Positions 35,870 through 46,443 are shown, numbered from the stretch's first letter. The stretch is DNA of 64,000 nt from Pseudomonas hamedanensis (GCF_014268595.2 NZ_CP077091.1:3060501-3124500); one strand, 5' to 3'. Notes: generated by a model from the sequence alone, not told the origin. A program made the numbers and translations.

Positions 35870-36925
35870 GTGCAAACGAGCTCAAGCAAGTTAGTAACAA
35901 AAAATGATATTAAAAAAATCAAGGACTACATTTCGACCGCGCATTCCCTACCCCGCACGATCGCGGATGTAGAAACGCAGTTAAAGGCAAAAAATACCGG
36001 CATTGTCGGGCTTGAGCCATTTGATATTGTCGAACTGAACCATAAGATCATCAACAACGCGAGCTCGTGGAATGATATCGAATACTCCATGAAGCGCGTC
36101 GGTGGCAGCCTCGCAACATTCTCGGAGGACTTGGAAAACTTTGGACAGGAAATCATCGACGCCATCTCGACCATGCCCGGTTACCTGAATTACCTCGGTA
36201 CCATCAACACGCTCACCGAGGATGAAATAAACAGTCTGCCGCCACTGGAAATAGGCAAGGCAGAGAAAAACAGATTTGGCTCCATCCAGGAGTCGCTGGT
36301 GTTTATCGCCGATTCTATTGATGAGAAGAAGCTGAACAGTCAGGACGTGATAACGCGCCTGCAGTACTTCAAGGCCGAACTCAACAATACCGTCGCTCCA
36401 GGCATCGGCAGCAAGATGAAACTGGCTAACAATAACGAGATCAATCGACAGATCACCGATTTGAACCTGGCCATTGATAACGCTCAAGCGCGCCTCGATG
36501 AGAAGATTCGAGAGGCCGAACCAAATTTCTTCCAGCACTTCCTGGCTTTTATGAGCCCCTACCCGAAGGGTGCTTATCTGGCCTTTGAAATATTCGAGAT
36601 CAAGAATATTGCTCCATTGCGCGAGCAACGGGACCAACTGATAGAACAGGTTAAACAAAAAGACATTCTCGCCGGTACTCTTCTGCAGTTGCACACCGAC
36701 CTTGACAGTCTCTTAATCTATGTCGACGGCGCTGTCCAGAGCGCTTCGCAACTTGAAACAGTCTGGGCATCAATCTCCGAATATATCAACGCTTCAAAAA
36801 ACAAAGTAATGGGGATGCATGACTTCCTCACGCTGAGAAGCTTCGTTTCAAGCTTGCGTGTTGTCTTGAAAAACTGGAAGACCATCCAGACCCATTCGAA
36901 TGCTTTGATCGCTGCGTTCGACTGA
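35870..36925 (+). CDS. xaxA: Alpha-xenorhabdolysin family binary toxin, subunit A (XaxA-like)
   Basis: A 351-residue, almost wholly helical protein without a signal peptide, resembling XaxA/YaxA, the membrane-binding subunit of alpha pore-forming binary cytotoxins. Long amphipathic helices (IKKIKDYISTAHSLP..., LDEKIREAEPNFFQ...) surround a hydrophobic hairpin-like stretch FFQHFLAFMSPYPKGAYLAF at about residues 221-240. XaxA is about 400 aa, so this is somewhat short. The GTG at 35870 follows AAGGAG by 6 bases. The next gene, 29 bases on, encodes the partner. Codon use is more A/T-rich than the neighbours, suggesting transfer. Assignment is by pattern, not by search. Confidence 0.78.
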   Translation: MQTSSSKLVTKNDIKKIKDYISTAHSLPRTIADVETQLKAKNTGIVGLEPFDIVELNHKIINNASSWNDIEYSMKRVGGSLATFSEDLENFGQEIIDAISTMPGYLNYLGTINTLTEDEINSLPPLEIGKAEKNRFGSIQESLVFIADSIDEKKLNSQDVITRLQYFKAELNNTVAPGIGSKMKLANNNEINRQITDLNLAIDNAQARLDEKIREAEPNFFQHFLAFMSPYPKGAYLAFEIFEIKNIAPLREQRDQLIEQVKQKDILAGTLLQLHTDLDSLLIYVDGAVQSASQLETVWASISEYINASKNKVMGMHDFLTLRSFVSSLRVVLKNWKTIQTHSNALIAAFD

Positions 36926-36954
36926 CTCATACAAAACAATAAAAGGATATTCCT

Positions 36955-37956
36955 ATGGAACTTGCAAGTTATCTGCTCCCCGATCTAGCCATTGTTCACA
37001 ACAGCCGTGAAGCCATCCGATATCAGGCAATTGTTGGCTCCGCCAATCTGTACATCAGAGCTTTGGGCAACGAACTGGTCGGACTCAATGCAGCGATTGG
37101 CCACGCAGACCAACTGGCCGCCAATGCCATTAGCAGCGCCATCATTGCACTGGAAACCGGCGAGTTGCGCGAGAACCTGCAAGCGCTGACAGCGTTGAAG
37201 GCGCGTCAAACAGACACCCAGACCCTGAATGCCATAAAGGTTTACTCGACAATCTCCAGTCAACTGATGGACCTGTGCACTGACCAGGTTTCGCAATTGC
37301 ACGAAAAACTTGAAGACGGCGTCTACAACGTCCAGAGCGCAACCATCAGTAACAATCGCTTCAGGCTGGCTGAGCTTGCCGATGCCAGAGTCGGCCTGGA
37401 ACAACAACTCATTGCCGAGCAGAAGCCCCTCGTCGAAATGAACGCCGGTTTGACCGTGCTGAACAACGCGATCGCTGAATTCGAGAAGCTGACAATCATC
37501 GACCGCCTCAAACCACTGCTGGATCAACTGAAAACGTTGGCTGGCAACAAACCGGCAACGCCTCAAAGCGCCGCAATGGAGGCGGGTATTATTGTTGCCA
37601 GCAAGTTTCTGGACGAGGCCAATGAGCTGATCAAATACCAGAGCCTGACCGAGGCCCGGAACATCGTTCAAACCCGCATCGCGCAGCGCGAAGAACGCTT
37701 ATCGGCTTTGACCAGCCAGCTACGTGAGAACGACAGCAGAACACTGCAACTGAACGACACGCAAAAAGTCATTCCCCACCGACAGGCCTATATCGGTGAA
37801 ACCAACAAACTGATCGACGCGCTGTATGGCTTTCTCGATACGGTTATGTATGCGCCCCGCCATGACGTTGAGGCCCGCGGCGAGCTCATGCTCAAAAACA
37901 GCCAGACACTGCGCAGCTACATGAACAAGCTTCAGGGACGCTGGTTACGCGGCTGA
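36955..37956 (+). CDS. xaxB: Alpha-xenorhabdolysin family binary toxin, subunit B (XaxB-like)
   Basis: A 333-residue helical protein similar in length and helix pattern to XaxB/YaxB, the pore-forming partner. It begins MELASYLLPDLAIVHNSREAIRYQA, has long coiled stretches (LVEMNAGLTVLNNAIAEFEKL, EARNIVQTRIAQREERLSAL) with a more apolar segment around 190-220 (TPQSAAMEAGIIVASKFL) that could insert into membranes, and ends YMNKLQGRWLRG. In XaxAB, A and B assemble into a large soluble-to-membrane complex that lyses insect and other eukaryotic cells. There is no signal peptide, so release probably needs lysis or another route. AAGGA precedes the ATG at 36955. Confidence 0.78.
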   Translation: MELASYLLPDLAIVHNSREAIRYQAIVGSANLYIRALGNELVGLNAAIGHADQLAANAISSAIIALETGELRENLQALTALKARQTDTQTLNAIKVYSTISSQLMDLCTDQVSQLHEKLEDGVYNVQSATISNNRFRLAELADARVGLEQQLIAEQKPLVEMNAGLTVLNNAIAEFEKLTIIDRLKPLLDQLKTLAGNKPATPQSAAMEAGIIVASKFLDEANELIKYQSLTEARNIVQTRIAQREERLSALTSQLRENDSRTLQLNDTQKVIPHRQAYIGETNKLIDALYGFLDTVMYAPRHDVEARGELMLKNSQTLRSYMNKLQGRWLRG

Positions 37957-37964
37957 CCGCTAAC

Positions 37965-37996
37965 TGTTGCCCCTCATTGCAGATGAGAGGCAACAG
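37965..37996. other. Hairpin at the convergent xaxB / Sel1-gene junction
   Basis: CTGTTGCC-C-CTCAT pairs with ATGAG-A-GGCAACAG (one mismatch, 5-base loop). It overlaps the end of the leftward Sel1-repeat gene and has no T-run, so it may aid convergent termination but is not a classical terminator. Confidence 0.5.
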
Positions 37997-38750
37997 TGCG
38001 GGCTCTCAGTAATGTCATTCGCTCACGATACGCCTGAGCCATGCTGCGGATGGCTGGATCGGGGGAAGCCAGCAGCGACTCACTGCTGACACGAAGAAAA
38101 GACAGGTTACCTTTGTTCAACGCTGCATTGAGCCAACTGATGGCCTCTTCAATCCTCCCCGCATCCGCCAACACCGCCGCATAGCTGAACTGGCCACGAA
38201 AATCTCCCGCCTCGGCCGAATGCCGATACCAGTCGCGGGCGGCTAGCGGATCCGCCGGGCACACCTGCCCTTCCTCCAGATAGCGCCCCAGCAGATTCAT
38301 CGATTTCGCATGGCCCAGTTCAGCCGCGCGTCGATACAGCACCAACGCCTGCAGATGATCAACTGCGACACCGCGCCCGGTGGCCAGCAGATTGGCAAGG
38401 TTGTACATCGCCCAATCCAGCCCGGCCTCGGCGGCGATCCGATAATGCTGCGCCGCCACCGACGCATCCGCCATACACCCCCAACCATGCTCATGACACC
38501 GCCCGAGCATGTTGCGCGCCATCAGATGCCCACGCCCGGCAGCGATGCCGAACCAGCGCAACGCCAGCGGTTGATCCTGGGCGATGCCTCGGCCGTCGAG
38601 CAAAATCTGCCCGAGCAACGCCTGCGCTTCGACTTCGCCTTCACCTGCCGCCAGCAGAATCGCCTGTGCAGCACGGCCCGGGCTTTCTTCGAGCATCGCT
38701 GGCAGATCAGCAACGTCGAGCACTTCCTCGCGGCGCAGGTGGAAGCTCAT
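37974..38750 (-). CDS. Sel1/TPR-repeat protein next to piuC
   Basis: A 258-residue protein built of Sel1-like alpha-alpha repeats: [47 protein letters not shown]... , [47 protein letters not shown]... . Such repeats mediate protein binding. Its ATG overlaps the piuC stop (ATGA), so the two are translated together, and the pair piuC-Sel1 is kept in P. aeruginosa (PA4515-PA4516). A role in the PiuA iron-uptake system is inferred from position only. Confidence 0.82.
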   Translation of the reverse strand: MSFHLRREEVLDVADLPAMLEESPGRAAQAILLAAGEGEVEAQALLGQILLDGRGIAQDQPLALRWFGIAAGRGHLMARNMLGRCHEHGWGCMADASVAAQHYRIAAEAGLDWAMYNLANLLATGRGVAVDHLQALVLYRRAAELGHAKSMNLLGRYLEEGQVCPADPLAARDWYRHSAEAGDFRGQFSYAAVLADAGRIEEAISWLNAALNKGNLSFLRVSSESLLASPDPAIRSMAQAYRERMTLLRARTVASHLQ

Positions 38751-39427
38751 ACCTCGACCCAGCGTCGCAACAGGTTGTGATAGGTGCCAGTGAGGCGGAT
38801 CAGCGAAGGGTGATCGGGAACGTCATGCGTCAGCTGCTGAATCGCACCGTCCATCTCGAACAGCAACGCGCGCTGGCTGTCTTCGCGCACCAGACTTTGC
38901 GTCCAGAAAAACGACGCATAACGCGCGCCACGGGTGACCGCATTGACTTTATGCAAGCTGGTGCCCGGGTACAACACCAAGTCGCCGGCCGGCAGCTTCA
39001 CCCGTTGCGTACCGTAGGTGTCCTGAATTTCCAGCTCACCGCCGTCGTAATCCTCCGGCTCGCTGAAAAACAGTGTCGCCGACAGATCAGTGCGCACCCG
39101 CTCGATGCTGCCCTTGGGCTGGCGCACGGCGTTGTCGATATGGAAATCGAAACTGCCGCCCGCGGTGTAACAGTTGACTAACGGTGGGAACACCTTGTGC
39201 GGCAGTGCGGCAGACATGAACAGTGGATTTTTCCACAGCCGTTCGAGCATCGCCGCGCCGATTTCCTTGGCCAGTGGGTGGCCTTCAGGCAGTTGCAGGT
39301 TGTGCTTGGCCTTGGCCGATTGAAAGCCCGCAGTGATTTTGCCATCGGCCCAATCCGCCTGCTCCAGAGCCTGGCGAATGCGCTGCACCTCTTCTTTTGC
39401 GAACAGTCCGGGGATGTGCAGCAGCAT
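38747..39427 (-). CDS. piuC: PiuC, Fe(II)/2-oxoglutarate dioxygenase (PKHD-type hydroxylase)
   Basis: A 226-residue enzyme with the double-stranded beta-helix iron site: H-x-D in [11 protein letters not shown] (about 96-106), the distal His in [13 protein letters not shown] and an Arg for 2-oxoglutarate in [10 protein letters not shown]. Length equals PiuC/YbiX proteins. It is linked to iron transport with the PiuA/Fiu receptor; its substrate is unknown. ATG at 39427 with AGGTGA upstream. It is divergent from piuA, and the shared spacer carries a Fur-like box. Confidence 0.92.
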   Translation of the reverse strand: MLLHIPGLFAKEEVQRIRQALEQADWADGKITAGFQSAKAKHNLQLPEGHPLAKEIGAAMLERLWKNPLFMSAALPHKVFPPLVNCYTAGGSFDFHIDNAVRQPKGSIERVRTDLSATLFFSEPEDYDGGELEIQDTYGTQRVKLPAGDLVLYPGTSLHKVNAVTRGARYASFFWTQSLVREDSQRALLFEMDGAIQQLTHDVPDHPSLIRLTGTYHNLLRRWVEV

Positions 39428-39460
39428 GGCAATGTCACCTGATGGCAAAGAATCGCCAAT

Positions 39461-39479
39461 GGTATTGATTCTTATTGGC
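39461..39479. promoter_or_regulatory. Fur-like box between piuC and piuA
   Basis: GGTATTGATTCTTATTGGC matches the 19-base Fur consensus at 12 positions. The divergent genes are iron-regulated in other pseudomonads. Confidence 0.5.
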
Positions 39480-39634
39480 CGTGTAAAACCCGGGAGACGA
39501 ACGAAACGTCAAAAACCATAAGGTGAAATTGTAAAGAATGTAAATTCAGTGCAGTTAGCAATGTTTCGCAATTGATACGAATACCTGTTTACCCTATATT
39601 CCGCCGCCTCAAATCCTTGGGGAGGGGAATAAAA

Positions 39635-41938
39635 ATGGCACGTCTACACGCTCAATTACCGGTCAGTTCACCACGTCTGCTCGCTTCTGCGATCGGTGTG
39701 GCAATCACCGCCGGCTCCGCTGGCCAGATGGTATTCGCTGCGGAAAAAACCGAGAGCAAAGCCTCCGGCAATGCCATCGCCCTGGACGCTACCGCCATCA
39801 CCGGCGAAGCGCAGGACCCGACGTCCTATCAGGTCGAAAAAGCCTCCTCGCCCAAGTACACCGCCCCGCTGGTCGACACGCCGCGCTCGGTCACTGTGAT
39901 TCCACAACAGGTGCTCAAAGACACCGGCGCCCTGAACATGCAGGATGCGCTGCGCACCGTGCCAGGCATCACTTTCGGCGCCGGTGAAGGCGGCAACCCG
40001 CAGGGCGACCGTCCGTTCATCCGTGGTTTCGATGCTCAGGGTGACACCTACCTCGACGGCGTGCGCGACACCGGTGCGCAGAGCCGCGAAATCTTCGCGG
40101 TGGAAAACATCGAAGTCAGCAAAGGCCCGAACTCGGCCATTGGCGGCCGTGGCGCGGCGGGTGGCAGCATCAACCTGGTGAGCAAGAAGGCCCACTTGGG
40201 CAACTCGTTCGACGGCGGCTTCACCTACGGCTCCGACCAGACCCAGCGCTACACCCTCGACGGCAATTATCAGTTCAGCGACAGCGCTGCCGGCCGCCTC
40301 AACCTGATGAGCCACGAGAGCAACGTCGCCGGTCGCGACAAGGTCGACTACGACCGTTGGGGTATCGCGCCGTCCCTGGCGTTCGGCCTGGGCACCGACA
40401 CCCGCGTCAACCTCGATTACTACCATCTGGAAAGCAACGACACCCCGGATTCTGGCATTCCGTATACGCTGTCGAACCCGCGCACCAAGTCCAATCCGGA
40501 CAAGCCGTACGCCGGCGGTGACCATGAGAACTTCTACGGTCTGGACCGCGACTTCCGCAAGGGCCGCACCGACACCGCGACGTTCGCCATCGAGCATGAC
40601 CTGAACGATGCGCTGACGATCAAGAACACCCTGCGCCACGGCACCAGCATGCAGGATTACATCCTCACTCAGCCGGACGACAGCAAGGGCAACGTCAACA
40701 ACGGCAGCGTCTGGCGTCGCGCCAATACTCGGGTGAGCAACACCGAGACCACCACCAACCAGACCGACCTGTTCGGCACCTTCTACGTGGCCGGTTTCAA
40801 AAACAGCTTCTCCACCGGTGTCGAATACACCCGCGAGCAGAGCGAGAAATCCTCGTACAACGTCAACACTGACACCACGCCGCGCACCGGCGCTGTGACC
40901 ACCAACTGCAACCCGGGCCTGATCGGCGCGCCGAGCGGTTACAACTGCACCTCGCTGTCGAACCCGAACCCGAACGATCCGTGGAACGGTGCGATCTCGC
41001 GCAACTACGCCGGCACCGACACCCAGGCCGACACTTACGCGCTGTACGTGTTCGACACGCTGGAGTTGTCCGAGCAGTGGCTGGTGAACATGGGCCTGCG
41101 TTACGACCATTTCGATACCGATTACAAAACCTACAACGCCGCCGGCCGCACCACCTCCAAGGGCGATGACACCAGCGAGTTCGTCACCGGTCAGTTCGGC
41201 GTGGTCTACAAGCCGGCGGAAAACGGCAGCATCTATGCCTCCTACGCCACCTCCGCGACCCCGCCGGGCAACACCCTCGGCGAAGGCCAGGAAGGCAACC
41301 CGTTGGGCGGTACACCGGATCGCAGCGGCAACCTGCTGAGCAGCGACATGGAGCCGGAAACCACCAAGAACTACGAGATCGGCACCAAGTGGGATCTGCT
41401 CAACGATCGCCTGTCGCTGACCGCTGACATCTTCCGCACCGAGAAAGAAAATGCCCGCGTGCAGGTCGACACCAGCTCGTACGAGAACGCCGGCAAGACC
41501 CGCGTGCAAGGCTTCGAACTGTCGGCCAGCGGCAAGCTCACCGATAAATGGCAGGTGTTCGCCGGTTACGCGTTCATGGACAGCGAGCAGGTTGACGGCG
41601 GACCGATGGGTCGCGCCAACGACGGCAATGATCTGCCGAACACGCCGAAAAACAGCGCCAGCTTGTGGACCACTTATCAGGTCACGCCGAAGCTGACCAT
41701 CGGTGGTGGCGCGTTCTACGTCGACGACGTCTACGGCAGTGTGGCGAATACCACGATGGTCGACTCGTATGTGCGTTACGACGCGATGGCCGCCTACAAG
41801 CTGACCAAGAATGTCGACCTGCAACTCAACGTGCAGAACCTGACCGACGAAACCTATTACGACAAGGCCTTCTCGACCCACTTCGCCAACCAGGCGGCGG
41901 GACGGACGGCGCTGTTGAGCACCAATTTCCACTTCTGA
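39635..41938 (+). CDS. piuA: TonB-dependent catecholate siderophore receptor (PiuA/Fiu family)
   Basis: A 767-residue outer-membrane receptor. An N-terminal signal (cleavage near 40, GQMVFAAE) precedes a plug domain: DTPRSVTVIPQQVL, PGITFGAGEGG, RGFDAQGDTYLDGVRD and VEVSKGPNSA-like VEVSKGPNSAIGGRGAAGGS stretch. The barrel ends ALLSTNFHF. A disulfide-type loop NCNPGLIGAPSGYNC lies near 430. Fiu/PiuA proteins import ferric catecholates (and siderophore-antibiotic conjugates). ATG at 39635 follows GGAGGGG by 7 bases; the frame is open upstream. It needs TonB-ExbB-ExbD, encoded elsewhere. Confidence 0.93.
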   Translation: MARLHAQLPVSSPRLLASAIGVAITAGSAGQMVFAAEKTESKASGNAIALDATAITGEAQDPTSYQVEKASSPKYTAPLVDTPRSVTVIPQQVLKDTGALNMQDALRTVPGITFGAGEGGNPQGDRPFIRGFDAQGDTYLDGVRDTGAQSREIFAVENIEVSKGPNSAIGGRGAAGGSINLVSKKAHLGNSFDGGFTYGSDQTQRYTLDGNYQFSDSAAGRLNLMSHESNVAGRDKVDYDRWGIAPSLAFGLGTDTRVNLDYYHLESNDTPDSGIPYTLSNPRTKSNPDKPYAGGDHENFYGLDRDFRKGRTDTATFAIEHDLNDALTIKNTLRHGTSMQDYILTQPDDSKGNVNNGSVWRRANTRVSNTETTTNQTDLFGTFYVAGFKNSFSTGVEYTREQSEKSSYNVNTDTTPRTGAVTTNCNPGLIGAPSGYNCTSLSNPNPNDPWNGAISRNYAGTDTQADTYALYVFDTLELSEQWLVNMGLRYDHFDTDYKTYNAAGRTTSKGDDTSEFVTGQFGVVYKPAENGSIYASYATSATPPGNTLGEGQEGNPLGGTPDRSGNLLSSDMEPETTKNYEIGTKWDLLNDRLSLTADIFRTEKENARVQVDTSSYENAGKTRVQGFELSASGKLTDKWQVFAGYAFMDSEQVDGGPMGRANDGNDLPNTPKNSASLWTTYQVTPKLTIGGGAFYVDDVYGSVANTTMVDSYVRYDAMAAYKLTKNVDLQLNVQNLTDETYYDKAFSTHFANQAAGRTALLSTNFHF

Positions 41939-41952
41939 TTTCGGTGGAAACC

Positions 41953-42041
41953 TGTAGGAGTGAGCCTGCTCGCGATTGCGGTGTATCAGTCAGCATCTAT
42001 TTATCTGACAGCTAGCTATCGCGAGCAGGCTCACTCCTACA
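41953..42041. repeat. REP pair, TGTAGGAGTGAGCCTGCTCG type
   Basis: Inverted pair between piuA and the PepSY reductase gene. Confidence 0.9.
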
Positions 42042-42144
42042 CAGGTATGCGTCGCGAGGCTCGGCCCCGTTCATTCAGTTGAACGGGGCTTTTGTGCGTA
42101 AGAAAGAACGCTTCTCGATAACCCACGGCATAATGCGCGCCGTG

Positions 42145-44703
42145 ATGACAATTTCCGAACGGACGGCGAGTGACGTGTTGAAGAAAACCCTGTTCCAGTT
42201 GCACTGGTTTTTTGGCATCACCGCAGGCCTGGTGCTGGCCCTGATGGGCATCACCGGCGCGGCCTATTCCTTTCAGGACGAAATCCTGCGGGCGCTCAAT
42301 CCGTCGGTGTTGCAGGTGGAAAAACAGGTCGCTGGGGTGCTGCCGCCGGTTGAACTGGTAGAACGTATCGAAGCCGAGTCCGGCAAAAAAGTCGCGATGC
42401 TCTGGGTCGAGATCGACAGCGGCCACGCCGCGCGGGTGTTCTTCACCCCACCGAAGGGTGAACGGCGTGGCGAGATGCGCTACTTCGATCCGTACACCGC
42501 CGAGTTCAAGGGCGACGCCACCGGCCAGGACTTTTTCGGCCTGATGCTGCAACTGCACCGCTTTCTGGCGATGGGTGATACCGGGCGTAACATCACTGGC
42601 GCCTGCACCCTGATGCTGCTGTTCTTCTGCCTTTCCGGTTTGTATCTGCGTTGGCCACGTCAGTGGAACAGCTGGCGCGTGTGGCTGACCCTGGATTGGA
42701 AAAAGAAGGGTCGCGCGTTCAATTGGGACCTGCACTCGGTGGCCGGTACCTGGTGTCTGCTGGTGTATCTGCTGCTGGCCTTGACCGGGTTGTCGTGGTC
42801 GTACGAGTGGTACAACAAGGGCCTGACCCGGCTGCTTTCCGACGCGCCGCAAAACGAGCGTGTGCGCGGTGGTCGCGGCCCGGCGCCGGAAGGACCGGCG
42901 CCGACGGCTGACTACGCAGCGATGTGGAGCAGCATCTACAGCGCCGCCGGCCCCGGCCTGGCCGCCTACAACATTCGCATGCCGGCGGTGGCCGGCCAAC
43001 CGGCGACGGTGTTCTATCTGCTCGACAGTTCGCCCCACGACCGCGCGCTGAACCAGATCACCCTCGACCCGGCCACCGGCGTGGTCAAACGCGTTGATCG
43101 CTATGCAGAAAAAAGCTTCAAGGCACAACTGCTGACCAGCATTTATGCGCTGCACGTCGGCAGCTATTTCGGTCTGGTCGGACGCATCATCGTCACGCTG
43201 GCAGCGGTGTGCATGCCGCTGTTCTTCATCACCGGCTGGCTGCTGTATCTCGACCGTCGGCGCAAGAAAAAGCACATCAAGGACGCACGAAAAGGTCTTG
43301 AACAACCGGCCAGCGAGGCTTCGGCGTGGCTGATCGGCTTCGCCAGCCAAAGCGGTTTCGCCGAGCAACTGGCGTGGCAGACCGCCGGCCAATTGCAGGC
43401 CGCCGGGTTGCCGGTAAAGGTGCAGCCGCTGGCCAATGTCAGCGAGCAGGATTTGCGTGATTCGAGCAACGCCTTGTTTGTGGTCAGCACCTTCGGTGAC
43501 GGCGAAGCGCCGGACAGTGCGCGCGGTTTTGAGCGCAAGGTTCTCGGTAAGGCCTCTGCGCTCGACAGCCTGAATTATGCGGTGCTGGGTCTTGGCGATC
43601 GTCAGTATCAGCACTTCTGCGGCTTCGCCAAACGCCTGCACCAGTGGCTAAGCGAACACGGGGGCAAGTCGCTATTTGCCCCGGTGGAAGTCGACAGCGG
43701 CGATCCCTACGCCCTGCGCCACTGGCAGACGCAACTCGGCCAGCTCACCGGGCAAGCACCGGCCGAAACCTGGCAGGCGCCGAGCTACGCCAACTGGACG
43801 CTGCTGCGCCGCGAACTGATGAACCCCGACAGCAGCGGTGCGCCGGTTTACCTGCTCGGTCTAAAAGCGCCGGACACCAGCAGTTGGCTGGCCGGCGATC
43901 TGGTCGAAGTGCTGCCGCGCAACTGCCCTTGGGCCATCGAACATTTCCTCGACGGCCTCGGCATCCGAGGCGAGACCATCGTCAAGGTCAACGGCCTCGA
44001 CGAGCCGCTGGAAGTAGCTCTGGCCTCGCGCCAGCTACCGGAACACCGCGCGCACCTGGTCGGCCTGCATGCGCAAGCGCTGGTCGATGCGATGGTGCCG
44101 CTGGCCATGCGCGAATATTCGATCGCCTCAATCGCCGCCGATGGCGTGCTGGAGCTGATCGTGCGCCAGGAACAGCACAGCGACGGCAGCCTCGGCGTCG
44201 GCTCTGGCTGGCTCACCGAGCATGCGCCAGTGGGCGGCAGTATCAGCCTGCGCGTGCGACGCAACAGTGGTTTCCATCTGCCGAACGAACCGCTGCCGAT
44301 GATTCTGCTGGGCAACGGCACCGGTCTGGCGGGTTTGCGCAGCTTGCTCAAGGCACGCATTGCCGACGGCCAGCAGCGCCAGTGGCTGCTGTTTGGCGAG
44401 CGCAATCGCGAGCACGATTTCCTCTGCCGCGCCGAACTGGAGGAGTGGTTGATCAACGGTGATCTGGCACGGCTGGACCTGGCCTTCTCGCGGGATCAGG
44501 CCGAGAAGGTTTATGTGCAGGATCGCTTGCGTGAGTTGGCGGATGAATTGAAGCAATGGCTGGCTGATGGTGCCGTCATCTATATTTGCGGCAGCCTTCA
44601 AGGGATGGCCTCAGGCGTGGACCAGGCACTCACCGACATCCTCGGCAGCGCTGAAGTCGAACGCCTGATCGAACAGGGCCGCTATCGCCGCGACGTTTAC
44701 TGA
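42145..44703 (+). CDS. piuB: PepSY-transmembrane flavoprotein reductase (PiuB-type)
   Basis: About 852 residues. N-terminal PepSY-associated transmembrane part (helices near 20-45, 155-175, 210-230 and 360-380) is followed by a CysJ-like module: flavodoxin ([32 protein letters not shown]), FAD-binding [12 protein letters not shown] and NADPH-binding [12 protein letters not shown]...[10 protein letters not shown]. The layout resembles PiuB/PA4513, proposed to reduce imported ferric complexes at the inner membrane. Start uncertain: ATG 42145 is used; GTG 42175 (leading into [13 protein letters not shown]) is equally plausible and neither has a strong ribosome site. Confidence 0.85.
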   Translation: MTISERTASDVLKKTLFQLHWFFGITAGLVLALMGITGAAYSFQDEILRALNPSVLQVEKQVAGVLPPVELVERIEAESGKKVAMLWVEIDSGHAARVFFTPPKGERRGEMRYFDPYTAEFKGDATGQDFFGLMLQLHRFLAMGDTGRNITGACTLMLLFFCLSGLYLRWPRQWNSWRVWLTLDWKKKGRAFNWDLHSVAGTWCLLVYLLLALTGLSWSYEWYNKGLTRLLSDAPQNERVRGGRGPAPEGPAPTADYAAMWSSIYSAAGPGLAAYNIRMPAVAGQPATVFYLLDSSPHDRALNQITLDPATGVVKRVDRYAEKSFKAQLLTSIYALHVGSYFGLVGRIIVTLAAVCMPLFFITGWLLYLDRRRKKKHIKDARKGLEQPASEASAWLIGFASQSGFAEQLAWQTAGQLQAAGLPVKVQPLANVSEQDLRDSSNALFVVSTFGDGEAPDSARGFERKVLGKASALDSLNYAVLGLGDRQYQHFCGFAKRLHQWLSEHGGKSLFAPVEVDSGDPYALRHWQTQLGQLTGQAPAETWQAPSYANWTLLRRELMNPDSSGAPVYLLGLKAPDTSSWLAGDLVEVLPRNCPWAIEHFLDGLGIRGETIVKVNGLDEPLEVALASRQLPEHRAHLVGLHAQALVDAMVPLAMREYSIASIAADGVLELIVRQEQHSDGSLGVGSGWLTEHAPVGGSISLRVRRNSGFHLPNEPLPMILLGNGTGLAGLRSLLKARIADGQQRQWLLFGERNREHDFLCRAELEEWLINGDLARLDLAFSRDQAEKVYVQDRLRELADELKQWLADGAVIYICGSLQGMASGVDQALTDILGSAEVERLIEQGRYRRDVY

Positions 44704-44720
44704 CATTATTCACACCCAAC

Positions 44721-44810
44721 TGTGGGAGCGAGCTTGCTCGCGAAGGGGTCGTGTCAGTCGGTATATCTATCAACTGACACACCGCTTTCGCGAGCAAGCT
44801 CGCTCCCACA
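44721..44810. repeat. REP pair, TGTGGGAGCGAGCTTGCTCG type
   Basis: Inverted pair between the convergent piuB and phoD-like genes. Confidence 0.9.
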
Positions 44811-44823
44811 GGGGGCGCGGTGT

Positions 44824-46365
44824 TCAGACCGGTTGTAGTTTCTGTTCGAAAACCGCCACCCCATCCAGATCCCGCAACACCACACTCATCTCCCCGCTCT
44901 GCCCTTCAATATTCACCTCGCCAAAAAACTGAAACCCGGCAAACGGCGAGGTGTTTTGCGCGGCAGGCGCTTTCTCGAAAACCACCTCAGGCCCAAAGGT
45001 CTTGTCCAGCGGATTCGGCCCGAAACTACCGGCGTTCAACGGTCCGGCGACGAATTCCCAGAACGGTTCGAAATCCTGAAACGCCGCGCGATCCGGGTGA
45101 TAGTGATGCGCGGCGCAGTAATGCACATCCGCCGTGAGAAAGACGAAATTACGCACCTGCTGCGCGCGTAGAAAGCCGAGCAATTCGGCAATTTCCAGCT
45201 CACGCCCCTGCGCCGGACCGGGGTCGCCGTTGGCCACCGCTTCCCAGCGCGCAACGCCCGGACTGACCTCGCCGTCCGGCACGCCAAGGCCGATGGGCAT
45301 GTCGGCGGCGATGACTTTCCACTGCGCCTTCGACGCTTTCAACTCACGCTTGAGCCAGTCCAGTTGCTCACGCCCCAGGAACGGCTTTGCCGCGCCGAGG
45401 TTGTCATCGTTGGCCTCACGATAGCTGCGCATATCCAGCACAAACACATCAAGCATCGGCCCGTAACTCAGCTTGCGATAAATTCGCCCGCCACCGTCCG
45501 CCGCCTGTAAACGCATCGGCGCATATTCGAGCCAGGCCTGTCGCGCACGGCCAACCAGCTTGTGGATATCTTTCTCCTGATAGCGCTCGTCTAGCTGCTT
45601 GCCCGGCGACCAGTTGTTAACCACTTCGTGGTCGTCCCACTGCCAGATCTGCGGCACCTGGGCATTGAAGAGTCGGACGTTTTCGTCCATCAGGTTGTAG
45701 CGGTAATTGCCACGATAGTCGTCGAGGGTCTGCGCGACTTTGCTCTTGGCTTCGCTGGTGATGTTGCGCCAGATGCGCCCGTTTTCGGTGGTGAGCTGTG
45801 CCGGCACCGGGCCGTCGGCGTAGATCGTGTCGCCGCTGTGGATAAAGAAGTCCGGCAGGCGCAGGCGCATGGCTTCGTAGATGCGCATGCCGCCGATGTC
45901 CGGGTTGATACCGAAGCCTTGGCCGACGGTGTCGCCGCTCCAGACAAAACGCAAGTCACGCTTTGACGTTGGCACGCTGCGCAGATGACCAAACCATGGC
46001 TCGCTGGGGACGCCGCTTTGCGCGTCTTCAAAGTGCACGCGATAGAAAATTGCCTGGTCGGCGGGCAGACCGCTGAGTTCGACGCGGGCGGTGAAATCAG
46101 TGCGGGCATCGGCCAGGGCCGAGACGAGGCGGCGCGGGTTGCCGAACAGGCTGCGGGTGTCCCATTCGACGACCATCCGTGCCGGGCGGTCGCTGCGGCT
46201 CCAGATCATCGCGCGGTCGCCGAGCAGGTCGCCGGACTGCACGCCGTCGGTGAGTTGCGGGCGATCCTTGACCGAGGCAATCACTGCCGGTGCCAGCCCC
46301 GGCAGCAACAGCCCGGCACCGACGGCTTGCACGACGCGACGGCGCCCGAGGTTGAAATCGCTCAT
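44824..46365 (-). CDS. phoD: PhoD-like alkaline phosphatase/phosphodiesterase
   Basis: A 513-residue exported metallophosphatase. The N-terminus NLGRRRVVQAVGAGLLLPGL has a twin-arginine signal. PhoD motifs: SGDTVGQG, IHSGDTIYADGP, WDDHEVVNN, LDMRSYR and TADVHYCAAHHY, the His/Asp residues that bind Fe and Ca in the family. It hydrolyses phosphate mono- or diesters outside the cytoplasm. ATG at 46365 with GGGAGA upstream. No Pho box was identified upstream, where a REP pair is found. Confidence 0.9.
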   Translation of the reverse strand: MSDFNLGRRRVVQAVGAGLLLPGLAPAVIASVKDRPQLTDGVQSGDLLGDRAMIWSRSDRPARMVVEWDTRSLFGNPRRLVSALADARTDFTARVELSGLPADQAIFYRVHFEDAQSGVPSEPWFGHLRSVPTSKRDLRFVWSGDTVGQGFGINPDIGGMRIYEAMRLRLPDFFIHSGDTIYADGPVPAQLTTENGRIWRNITSEAKSKVAQTLDDYRGNYRYNLMDENVRLFNAQVPQIWQWDDHEVVNNWSPGKQLDERYQEKDIHKLVGRARQAWLEYAPMRLQAADGGGRIYRKLSYGPMLDVFVLDMRSYREANDDNLGAAKPFLGREQLDWLKRELKASKAQWKVIAADMPIGLGVPDGEVSPGVARWEAVANGDPGPAQGRELEIAELLGFLRAQQVRNFVFLTADVHYCAAHHYHPDRAAFQDFEPFWEFVAGPLNAGSFGPNPLDKTFGPEVVFEKAPAAQNTSPFAGFQFFGEVNIEGQSGEMSVVLRDLDGVAVFEQKLQPV

Positions 46366-46443
46366 GGTGTTCTCCCTGCAAAAGGGAAAACTTAAGCATG
46401 GCTGTGTGAACCCGCCATGACATCGGCCACACCGCAATTCAAA

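Noticed and set aside
39567..39585. Second Fur-like sequence nearer to piuA
   Set aside because: Only about 9 of 19 bases agree with the consensus.
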